A stretch of DNA of 64,000 nt, taken from positions 5,088,021 to 5,152,020 of the forward strand of contig NC_060968.1 in the NCBI RefSeq assembly GCF_910589235.1, given 5' to 3'. The translations under genes and the position numbers were made by a program. A model generated the notes under the pieces. The model was not told the origin of the DNA. It was given only the letters and a program-made list of their open reading frames with translations, and made no database searches. Shown here piece after piece: positions 14,170-23,743 of the stretch; position 1 is the first letter of the stretch; the number at the start of each line of letters is the position of its first letter. This DNA comes from Vespa crabro (taxonomy: Eukaryota > Arthropoda > Insecta > Hymenoptera > Vespidae).

Positions 14170-14908
14170 CTTTTAGAACTCTTTTCTCTTTCTAGAACAA
14201 GATCATGTCATAAAGTTCATGAAAAGGGATTAGTAATTAAAGATGATCATTAGTAATGCCTTAAACACATACAATTGTCAGTATATCTATATATATATAT
14301 ATATGAGAGTCAGTAATTTTTGATCCTCATATCGTCGGAAAAATTTCGATTTCATAACAGGAACACATGACAATAATGGAGTTCGTCGGATAAGTACAGT
14401 TCACACACATTAATTATCATAATGGGGACGGTTCACTGATATTATTTTTTAATTAACAAATAAAAGACGGACACACAAGATGGCGCAAGAGGTCAATTTT
14501 AAACATATCAAAAAAGTTCACTTTCAAAGTTCTTCATCACGCTTGTTCATTACCGAGATGGATTTCTTTCAGATTCCGATGAGTGAAACTCTCTCTTTTA
14601 AATGAATACTTTTAATAATTTTTGAATCATTTCTAGTCTCTAATGTAGATGAAATCCAATGAACAACATTTAAACAATAGTACATTCTTTTAAACATTAA
14701 AAAGATGAATACGCTCGAGAAACATAAAATAATTTTAATATAAAATTCCAATACTTAAAAATTTTTATCTCGAGATAATTGGTCTTGTGCAATTTAAACA
14801 CTTTCCCACTTTTTCTTAACTTTGACTATTACCGAGTTAGTTTTCTTTAGTTCTGCAATTTCCGTTAGGTGCCGACACATGTATCGTCTTCGCTCTTTTT
14901 AAATCGAC

Positions 14909-14940
14909 ATCAGCTGATACCATGATCAGCTGATACCATG
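14909..14940. repeat. perfect tandem duplication of a 16-bp unit holding a palindromic E-box
   Basis: The unit ATCAGCTGATACCATG occurs twice head to tail with no mismatch. Each copy begins with the 10-bp palindrome ATCAGCTGAT, whose centre CAGCTG is a bHLH-type E-box. It lies about 500 nt downstream of Elp3. Confidence 0.85.
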
Positions 14941-15402
14941 CAGTAGAACTCCACTACCCTCATGTATCCCTGTTAAGAAATCGGAATTTTTGCGACAATA
15001 TGGCAGCCATTTAGTGACCTTCGTATATATAGATATACTGGCAATGTTAATGTAGCACAAAACGCATTAAAAATTATTTTCCTTCGTTATCAGCCACTTT
15101 TTATGAACTTTTGTGATATCATCTCGTTCTAAAAGGGATACGGAATATTTTAAATATCTAAATGTTTATATCTAGAATTATCGGAAATTGCATTAATAAT
15201 ATTATTAATCAGTCTTAGTCACTTCTAAAAATTATAATATCATTAATCATAATCTTCAATGTACACGTAGTACAATGAACTAATATTTAAATAATAATAC
15301 ATTCGGTCAAACGTTTCAAAGGGACTACTGACGGAAGGGAAACTCGAACGTATGGAAAATGAAGAAGCACAGATACGATAATATATTAAAGATAAAGGAG
15401 AA

Positions 15403-15408
15403 TTTATT
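15403..15408 (-). terminator. candidate Elp3 polyadenylation signal
   Basis: AATAAA on the minus strand, about 28 nt after the Elp3 stop codon, implying a very short 3' UTR if used. Confidence 0.55.
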
Positions 15409-15435
15409 ATTTACATTATTATCACATTATTCGGA

Positions 15436-17612
15436 TCATATCAATACCTTAGACATATAAGGGCCGTCCAATTCGTAACCCATTTTTCTGTAATAATTTC
15501 TTGTACCAACGCCCGAGATAACAGCAATTTTATGAGATCTGTGTTCTTCTCTCGCAATGCGTTCTGCTTCTTCCATTAGAAGCATTCCAAAACCTTGATG
15601 TTGAAATTTGGTAGGATCACGCGCATGAACGGGTACTACACTACCATAAACATGTAATTCTCTTACTATCGAGCATTTATTCTTCAACTCGGATCTGTAA
15701 AAGTAAGCGTCTTTTTGAATTGAAGAAAATGTCCCTGTAGAAAGAGTGAAATTGAATTACCTAAAGGTATCCGGGGAACATTTTCTTAGACGAAGCAAAC
15801 CAATTAAAATGTCTTGCATAGGATCTTCGTAAGAAAGAAACGTTTCCCATCCGTTGTTGGCAACGTAATCACGACGTATTAATTCGACTTCGTACGGCTG
15901 AACTTTATTATGTATCTCTTGTATTCCTACTTCACGTGTACGGACATCACGACAATCGGTACCTAAGTCTTTCATTTTAGCTAATGCCAATTCACGTAGA
16001 TTACCATGTTCCACGCCAGAACTATAAAGGTTTTGTAAATGATATAAATCGTCCAAGATATGATACGTGATAATCACGTAAAGAACGTTACCTGACCAAA
16101 GGCATTGGTATATCTCTTTGTACGCGATAGACACGCGTCCACGGCGGTATTAAAGACAAAATGCGTGCTATTAAGTCAATCAAAACTGTCGGTGTATAAC
16201 TCTTGTATCTACCAGTTTTCCATAATTCGTACAATCCAGTACCACGTATCACTAACGTTGGATAGATCTTTAGGCCGTCCGTTCGAAAAGTAGGATTTTC
16301 AAAGAATTCCTGTATAAATTATATAAATATTTCATTAGTATGGGACACAAATAATATAGGAATCTAGTAACGTACAATAAATTGTTCAACGTCTCTTTCG
16401 ATATCGACGTTCGGTAAATCTGGCATCATGTGCGCTATAACTTTGAAACCTGCATCTTTTGATAATTGGAAACTTTCGCATACTGCACGAACGGTATGTC
16501 CTCTGTTTGTGTCCCGTGCAACATCCTCGTATACGGATTGTACGCCGATCTCAAGACGCGTGCACCTAGAGCATCAATGAGAGAGCGACTTAACGATTAA
16601 ATCGTACTCACGCGTGATCTATGGTTAATTGAATATTTAAAATGTATATACCCATAGCGCAGCATATCCGACAAGTGCTTTTTTAAACAATAATCCGGTC
16701 GTGTCTCGATGGTTATACCAATGCATTTTGTACGACTCCGTTCCGAATACTTGACTGCTTCATCTACGTTATTGCTTATATGGCCGGATAAAGCATCGTG
16801 TAAATTCCGTACGAAATAATCCCTATAATCCTCTGGCAAGGACATAAACGTTCCACCCATCACGATAAATTCGACTTTATCGACACTGTGTCCTAATTGT
16901 TTCAACTATTTAACGTGAATAATATTGTATTAAAGAATTTAATGGTACGATAACAGAAGATATTTATCATACTTGTTCCATACGATGTCTCGTTTGCAAA
17001 AACGGATTATATCTTGCACGTATAGCTCTCATAGACGTAGGCTCATAACCGGTATATGATTGCGTAGAATACTCAAAATCAGAATCTGGACCACCAGGGC
17101 AATATACGCAAATGTTTCCTGTCATATTGATATGGGGACATCTGTGCGGTTTGCACATAACGGCTACCACTGCTATCTTTAAAGAAACGATTATTTATTA
17201 TTGTTTCTATTATAGCAAGTGCTAAAGTTTTATATAGTTTTACGATGTAGAAACGAACCCCGCTAGCTGTTCTAATAGGTTTGGCCTTTAATTTAGGCAC
17301 TAAAATGTTTCTTGCATCTGCAGGTACGGCAGCTATTATGTCGACTAACCTAGGAGATCTATCCAGGCCATATTTCGAAGATATACGTGTTTTTAATTTA
17401 TTCAAATCGACATCTCTATTATCTCGATGAGCTTTCAATAATTCTTGTATAATTTCTCCAATCGTGATAACCATACGTTCCTCCTTGCTTTGTGTGAAAT
17501 CTATTGAGAGAATTATTATGGTGAATTACAGTATGATAAATTTATAAAAAGTACTTCACAGGTATTAATCTGTGATAAAATTAATGTACGTACCTTTCGC
17601 TTTCCGAACCAT
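15436..17612 (-). CDS. Elp3: Elongator complex protein 3 (tRNA uridine-34 modification, radical SAM/acetyltransferase)
   Basis: Eight coding exons join in frame to 1647 nt, 548 aa, the normal length of animal ELP3 (human 547): 17612-17594, 17500-17259, 17176-16973, 16905-16652, 16565-16376, 16309-16092, 16021-15761, 15694-15436. The 19-nt first exon encodes MVRKAK plus one base. The radical-SAM motif CPHINMTGNICVYC has Cys100, Cys110 and Cys113 (C-x9-C-x2-C) for the 4Fe-4S cluster. The middle of the protein carries family hallmarks such as VEFIVMGGTFMSLP, CTRLEIGVQSVYEDV and TLVIRGTGLYELW. The C-terminal GNAT acetyltransferase domain includes FQHQGFGMLLMEEAERIA, the acetyl-CoA loop, and ends GPYMSKVLI. 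As the catalytic subunit of Elongator it modifies wobble uridines of tRNA with acetyl-CoA and SAM, mainly in the cytosol. The donor of the second coding exon, GTTCGT, is non-consensus. It is transcribed divergently from the ABCG gene. Confidence 0.97.
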
Positions 17613-18838
17613 GATTATGCGCACAGCTTTTCAAAACTCTTCCTTTTATAAATATCTTTAACGAGGTTTAAACGTTTGACTTCTCATTTGATCATTCCCC
17701 AAACCGTTGAACATTAAATTCCGAAGATGAGTAACTACTGTTTGACCATAAGCATCGCTTTATGATTATGTGCACGACGGTAAGATGGCGTTAGTGTTTA
17801 AAAATAGAAAATCGCGCCTTAAGTTAAATATCCTCGTTTATTTTTTTATTATTTGAAAAATATTACAATTGTTTTCTTGATCGACCAAAATCTATGTACG
17901 TCCTGTCAAAAAATTAATATTCAATTTAACGATCAATCGAAAGATTATCATCTATATGAATGATAATCGAATCTTTCAAATTTGCCGCTAATGAAATTGG
18001 CGAGAAGGCAGCACCGTTGAACTTCCATGAGTAAGACAAAGATGCACTGTCGGGGCTCTTACATATAGGCCCCTTTTGTCGACTAAAGTTTTATCGTTTA
18101 AAAATGATACACGCAAGCCGTATTTTATACGCTGATATCAAACGTTCGAAGCTATTTTGCAACAACAATTCTTCTCTTAACAGTAAGGGAAAAAAAAGGA
18201 AAGCGAAGAAATGGTCGATAAAAAGAGTCGATACGAATAGATAGGAGGTACAAAAGGGGAAAAGAGATGGAGAGAATGGGTACGAGAGTGGGGATACGAT
18301 GGACGATGCTGATTGGTGGAAGGAGAGCAAGTGAGTATTGGTTGGGTGGATTAGACCGATAGCGGAGACCGTTTCGCGGCGTGGCGCAGCGTATAGAAAA
18401 GCGGCAGGATCAGTTTGCATTTGAACGTCGCGGTGTTTCTTTCGCGCTATTTCGCAAGCGAGTTTGTTTCGAGCTATCAAAAAGATTTCTCCGAGATAAT
18501 AACGTAGTAATAATCGTAGTAATAATCGTATTAAGCTGACCATAATTGGAACGATAAAATCAAATTTAAATAGGGAAATTGCGAAAGAAAAAGAACATTA
18601 TTTGCCTAAACGTCTCTTTCGACTTTCTATACGTTTCTAATGCAAGAAGGCGCAACTACGAAGAAGATTTTCTCTTTCGATGTGAAAGAACAGTGAGAAG
18701 GAACAGTGGTAAAAAGGGGAGACGTAAGAAAAAAGAAAATCAAGAAGTCGCGGGTCGTTGAACGAGCGCGCGCGCAGGGGCGAAACCCTCTGGTCTCGTG
18801 TCTCGTCGGTGTGTGTATACGCGAATACCCTCTCTCGG

Positions 18839-18858
18839 GCGCGCGCGCGCGCGCGCGC
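18839..18858. repeat. alternating CG run (Z-DNA type)
   Basis: About 20 bases of strictly alternating C and G within a CpG-rich promoter-like area. Confidence 0.9.
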
Positions 18859-18955
18859 ACGAGCGGGAGTGAGAGAGAGAGAAGAGACGCGCGTGCGCGT
18901 CCCGCGTATCGCACGGCCAAGGAGAGCGAAAAACGCAATTGAAGGAAGAACAAGT

Positions 18956-18980
18956 AGAAGAGAAGAAGAAGAAGAAGAAG

Positions 18981-19010
<30 letters not shown>
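18956..19010. repeat. (GAA)n triplet repeat
   Basis: About 18 GAA units, all-purine on the plus strand, in the presumed ABCG leader. It reads as poly-Glu or poly-Ser in shadow ORFs, which are not genes. Confidence 0.95.
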
Positions 19011-19012
<2 letters not shown>

Positions 19013-19215
19013 GCAGAAGCAGAAGAAAGAAGAAGGAGGAAAGAGGAGGAAAGGAAATAGGCGGAGGTCGGAGGACGGTCGGAAGAGCGCAAATTTACCG
19101 AATTGATGAGATTTTAATTCTCATCTTAAAAGACTTACGAGATTCGAGAGAAGAAGATAGGCTTGCGTATCGATATAGTAAGGAGTCTCTTCTTTTAAAG
19201 CGAGAGGGAAAACGA

Positions 19216-19216
19216 G

Positions 19217-19248
<32 letters not shown>

Positions 19249-19267
19249 TACTCGCTCGCTCGCTCGC
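19216..19267. repeat. (GTGC)n followed by (CTCG)n tetranucleotides
   Basis: About eight GTGC units followed by three to four CTCG units, upstream of the donor at 19604. Confidence 0.9.
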
Positions 19268-19410
19268 GTGCATGCGTGTGTACGCAAGAGGCAGGGCCAG
19301 CAGAGAGGTGGTGCGTGTCGTCGAGTGAGGAGAGAGCCTCGAAAGAAGAGAAAAACAAAACACTCTCGGGTGAAAAGCAATGCGGGTTCATTGACTGCGC
19401 GCGTCAAGCA

Positions 19411-19604
19411 ATGGCCGCATGTTCGTGCCCGGTGCATAGTGCGCGCGTGACAGGAGCTGCAACGAGAAGGAGGAGGAGCTCGATCGAGGATACGACGAGG
19501 ACGAGACGAGCATTCCCGACGTCTACCACGTCGACGTCCTCGAAGGCTGCCCACGAGACCGAACGGTGCACCGCCGACGAACTCGTGCGAACTCGGCAAA
19601 CTCG
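19411..19604 (+). CDS. possible alternative first coding exon of the ABCG gene
   Basis: An ATG at 19411 opens a frame starting MAACSCPVHSARVTG and rich in Arg, Ser and Thr. It reaches a consensus donor (ACTCG|GTGAGT) at 19604/19605 in phase 2, the phase needed to join the exon at 47322 and continue as ...RTRQTR-VESSTLQL. About one frame in three would fit by chance, and the composition is that of CpG-rich leader DNA, so the exon may be purely untranslated. Confidence 0.25.
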
Positions 19605-20440
19605 GTGAGTCGACCTTCTTTCTCTCTTTCTACACCCCTCTCCGCCTTTCTCCTCCGCCTCCTCCGCCACCGCTGCCGCCGCCTCCGCCTCCGCCTCCTC
19701 CTTCTTCTGATCCAGGAGGTACCAAACGAGACCGTATCGACTGTGCGTCGCGCGCCGGCTTCTTATTCTTCTTCGCGTTCGACGAGTTCGTCTTATCAAC
19801 CCAGTAATTTTCTCCTTCTTTCTTTTTCGCTAAGAGAGATCGATTTTATATTTCTTTTCGGTATCTCCCTTCCCACATCTTTCTTTTAATCGAATATCGT
19901 TACATTTCCGTTGTACCTTTTTTCTTCCCCCTTGCTATCTCATTTCGATGCTGGACCAAACGATCTTTGCAAGGATGTGATCCTTCGCGTGATCGGCTTC
20001 GGTGTATAATTCGTTAAACTTGTCAAGATTCTATCTTGTCAAGAAAGCACGAACGATAATCGAAAGCTAATTCGTTGGGCCTTATCGTCGAAAGGAACAA
20101 CTCGGAGTTGGAAGTATTCCAAGAGGTTTGCGAATCGTGTATTCTAATCGAGTAAATCGGGATAAGTACGTGTACTTGGGCTCTTACGGTCGCGCGAGCG
20201 AGGAGAATAAAAATACGGAAGCTTCAACTCGATTCTTGTTGGCTTGCGAATGGTCGCGTTTACGAACGTCCTCGGAATTTACGTTGACAGAAGAAAGAAT
20301 AGGATGCTTAATGGATAACGCTTGTCAAAATCGTGGATCGTGCAATTCACACACTCTCTCATCCATGACTAATACCTGCCACTTGGCGAATGAAAATTGG
20401 CGCGACGTAAATATGGGACAGCATCGAGATAGATAGACAG

Positions 20441-20443
<3 letters not shown>

Positions 20444-20490
<47 letters not shown>
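20444..20490. repeat. (GA)n microsatellite
   Basis: Uninterrupted GA run of about 47 bases, upstream of the first supported ABCG coding exon. Confidence 0.95.
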
Positions 20491-20492
<2 letters not shown>

Positions 20493-21523
20493 CAGAGGGC
20501 AGCAAACGTTCGCTCGATTTACACCGCCCGCGCCAACTCTGCACGCGTCTCTTCGTCTCTCCTTTTCTACTCCTCCTTCCCCGCCTCTCTTTTCCTCCTC
20601 TCTATCTCTTCCTCTCAGGCCATCTTTAGCCTTCCGAAATAAACCGATGCAGATAAATTAGTTCTAGAAATAAAAGTTGTCGCGTGAATCGGTAAGAGTT
20701 TAAAGACCTCTTTATCACGCCCTAGAAATATTTGTCTGGAACGATTATAAGTCGTAGTAAGATTAGCCGCGCGTGGCTTTGCCTCCTTTCCTCTCCCGTT
20801 TATCTCTCTAAACTATCTACAAACTCGTTTTATCGATACTCATTGAGTCTAGATTGGGACGAGACGTTACTCGTACTCTTTCGTCATCGTAGATTACACT
20901 TACCTGGTATATAAACGCGACAATTAATTGTTCTTATTTATAGAATTGCTGTGTGAATGGAATTGCGAGTACTACGTCCGATAAATACTTTGCTTAAATT
21001 TCGTTTGCGTGCGAGTGTATACTTTATCGATCGTTTGATAAAAATTACATGCCGATATCGACGAAACTCATGCGAATATCATTGTATTTTAGATTATAAA
21101 AGATCGAGAAAGCAGCCCGTTGAAAGGGACTACATAAAGGAATAAAGGAAGGAGAGAAAAAGTGCCCGTTCTCGAATGGACTGGGATCTATCGAGAATCG
21201 TTGGAGGATGCTGCGTTGTCGTATTGGTTTTCTCCGTTGCTGACGGAGAGTGGACGCGCGCGCGTGTGCGTGCGTGTTGAGCGAAAAAGCGTTGACGAGT
21301 GATAGTAGAGTGATAGGAAACGCGTGTGCTTTAACCAGAGGTAGGATCGAAGGAGAAAGAAGAAACGGAGATAGAAACGACGATAGAAACGGAACTAGAA
21401 GGGAGTAGAGGCTAGTCGCTCGTCATCGTCGCCGACTTCAACCTTTGGCGCGTTCCTTCTTGTCAGCGACACTAGGTGTGCTCCAAGAGAGAGAAAGAAG
21501 AAAGCAGGTGATCAAATTGTGCA

Positions 21524-21568
21524 GAGCGAGAGCGAGAGCGAGAGCGAGAGAGAGAGAGAGAGAGAAAG

Positions 21569-21617
<49 letters not shown>
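21524..21617. repeat. (GAGAGC)n then (GA)n in the ABCG leader
   Basis: Four GAGAGC-like hexamers run into about 70 bases of GA/GAAA, ending 37 nt before the ABCG start codon at 21655. If transcribed it forms part of the 5' UTR. Confidence 0.9.
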
Positions 21618-21620
<3 letters not shown>

Positions 21621-21654
21621 GCGGCCAGTTGAAACCGGCAACCACGCGGTGGAC

Positions 21655-22384
21655 ATGATTATTTCAAAGGATCTCTTCCTCCTTGGCGACCAAGATTATC
21701 TGCGCCTTCCCAACAACGAGAAGCGCCAGCAACGGGCAATGGGCCGGCCGATCATCAATGCTCCCAGGTTAGTCCGAGTCTCTTTTTATTACTTTTCTTT
21801 TTTTTCTTTTTTTCTTTTTTTCTTTCCTCGAGGGTAAACTCCTTAGAAGATACTCGCTGCCCCGAGAAAGAGCCAACTCTTAATTAGCTCCCTACTAACA
21901 GCCGATAAACGATATCGCGGTGTATTAACTGTAACGTACGTACTTACTTGTCTACAATTCGTGAACGGTCCATTAACACTTTTCAAATGCAACGTGCACC
22001 GAGTAGAACGCGTTACATATGTAACGCGTTACTACTTATCTAATCTAAATCGCGTGTATCTATTTCATCTGAATTACAACGATTTATATTTATTATTATA
22101 TGTTACGCACGATATAACTGTCGGGCACTTTAAATAGCCGATCGCCGCACGATAAAGTCTTTATTTCTTTGACAGCTCGTTTGTATTCTAATTGCAAGTT
22201 TAGTCGATTTTAATATTTGTCAGATTGCGAATAGTCCGAACGCAAGACCGGTTATCTCGGCAATACTTTCTTATAAGGAGGATCAAAAGGCACTCTTATA
22301 TCGACATCGAATATTACCGCGCGATAGTCGACGATCTTTCAAAGTTCGTTTGCTCGAAAACGTCGAGCTCTTTCGTCCCAACTT

Positions 22385-22459
<75 letters not shown>

Positions 22460-23694
22460 CCCTCCCCCCTCTCTACCTCTCGCTATATCTATCTCTCTTG
22501 CACGTGCTCTTATCGTCCGTCATAAAAAATTTATCAAAGGCAAATATGGGAGCACGCTGAAACGAGAGTGTAAGTGCAATAAAGTCTCGTCTCGACTCGT
22601 CCCATTAACCTTCGCCGTGACATCGACGTCGATCGTTTCGAATTGGCGCGTATTTCGTTTTGCCTTCTCTCGCTTTTTCATTCTCATTATTTCGTAGCAA
22701 AGTCGAAAGATCGTTGCTAAAAGGAAACGCGTTCGTTCGTTTGCAGGAGATTAGTTTTTATCGGGCAACACCTCTGACGACGACGACGACGACGACGACG
22801 ACGATTCTCTTCAGACGTTGCTAATCTCTCAACTTGCTTCATCGTAGTTCCCTGCTCGTCGGCGACCGAACGAATCATTCTTTCGTCACATTGAAATTCG
22901 TCTAATTTTATCCGAATAGATGTACAACGACAGAAGGAAGAAGTATCGTTTTCTGGCACACGTGTTCGCTAGTGACCTAGAAATCCACGCGATCGAAAGA
23001 AAAATTGGTAGTTTCACCGACGGAGAAAAATCGAGTCTTCCGCTCGGTAGATGAAACCGTTCCAGTTTCCCGTAGAGGTGACCTACTAAGGACCCTCCAC
23101 TCTCGGCTCGTCAATTTCTTTCCCATATTTCATACTTCTTTCTTTTCACCTTTCTTTCCTCCTTTCTTCCTCCCGCCCCCCTCTACCGCCGTTCCTCCCT
23201 CTTCTTTCTGCGCACTGTTACGAGTACGCGCTAAATAGGAGGGTGGGGGGGCGGGAGGGTATATAAGTTTCGTCACTCCTCCCACAGAGATTATCTCTAA
23301 CAAGAAAGTTTTCCGCGAATTTAATCGTTCGAGTGGTAATACGTTGACGATAAAAAAAAGGAAAAAAAGGGAAAAAAAGAAAAAAAAGGATGAAAAGAAA
23401 GAAGGAAAGAAAGGCGGCACGAGACATTCCTGCGTGAATGAAGAACAACTCGAGTCGCATTTTGCCTGGCGTAAAAGTGGAACGAAAAGAAAGAAAAAGG
23501 AAGAAGGTAAAAAAAGGCTCGCCGGTATTCCGAGTAAGCTCGGCGGTCGCAAGCCAGCGGTCGAGCGGACGGCCGGGCCGAGAGTAGTAGGCGAGATGAA
23601 ATCGAGGACGGTGCACGCAGGCAACCGTGCCATTAAGTAGATTGAATATTACCCTATATTCGGTGAACGCAATCAATAGCCTAGAAAAATGTAC

Positions 23695-23743
<49 letters not shown>

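Larger units (their letters stand above)
6908..15435. other. plx upstream region and Elp3 3' flank, no supported coding exon
   Basis: Eight and a half kilobases without a convincing exon. Short ORFs (8297-8593, 9242-9517, 11230-11603, 14569-14751) show no family resemblance. Contents include a (CT)n run at 7350-7372, an A-run followed by (GA)n at 8040-8096, (TA)n at 10358-10395, TCG/GTC triplets at 10738-10815, (CT)n at 12481-12519, and a more AT-rich section at 13.2-15.3 kb. The plx promoter and any 5' exons should lie here; an inverted GATGGCG/CGCCATC pair at 9012-9042 is one candidate promoter landmark. Confidence 0.5.
17613..19604. promoter_or_regulatory. divergent Elp3/ABCG promoter and leader region
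   Basis: This interval separates the Elp3 start (minus) from the presumed 5' exon of the ABCG gene (plus). An AAGATGGCG word at 17782-17790 lies about 170 nt upstream of the Elp3 ATG. From about 18360 the sequence becomes CpG-rich, with a (CG)n run at 18839-18858, a long (GAA)n run at 18956-19010 and a (GTGC)n run at 19216-19250. A consensus splice donor (G|GTGAGT) at 19604/19605 probably ends a leader exon. ORFs here are mostly repeat translations; a 150-aa minus ORF at 18091-18543 is unrecognised. Confidence 0.45.

Noticed and set aside
13200..15300. Possible transposon remnant because of the shift to higher AT content
   Set aside because: I found no terminal inverted repeats, transposase-like ORF or target-site duplication; only short hairpins and a 16-bp duplication.
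18637..19092. 151-codon minus ORF and 100-codon plus ORF in the promoter region
   Set aside because: Their length comes from the (GAA)n and (CG)n repeats (poly-Ser, poly-Glu, Ala-Arg runs).
21445..21654. In-frame upstream extension of ABCG exon 1 to an ATG at 21445
   Set aside because: It would add an Arg-Glu/Arg-Ala tract encoded entirely by (GA)n repeats; the ATG at 21655 begins complex sequence.
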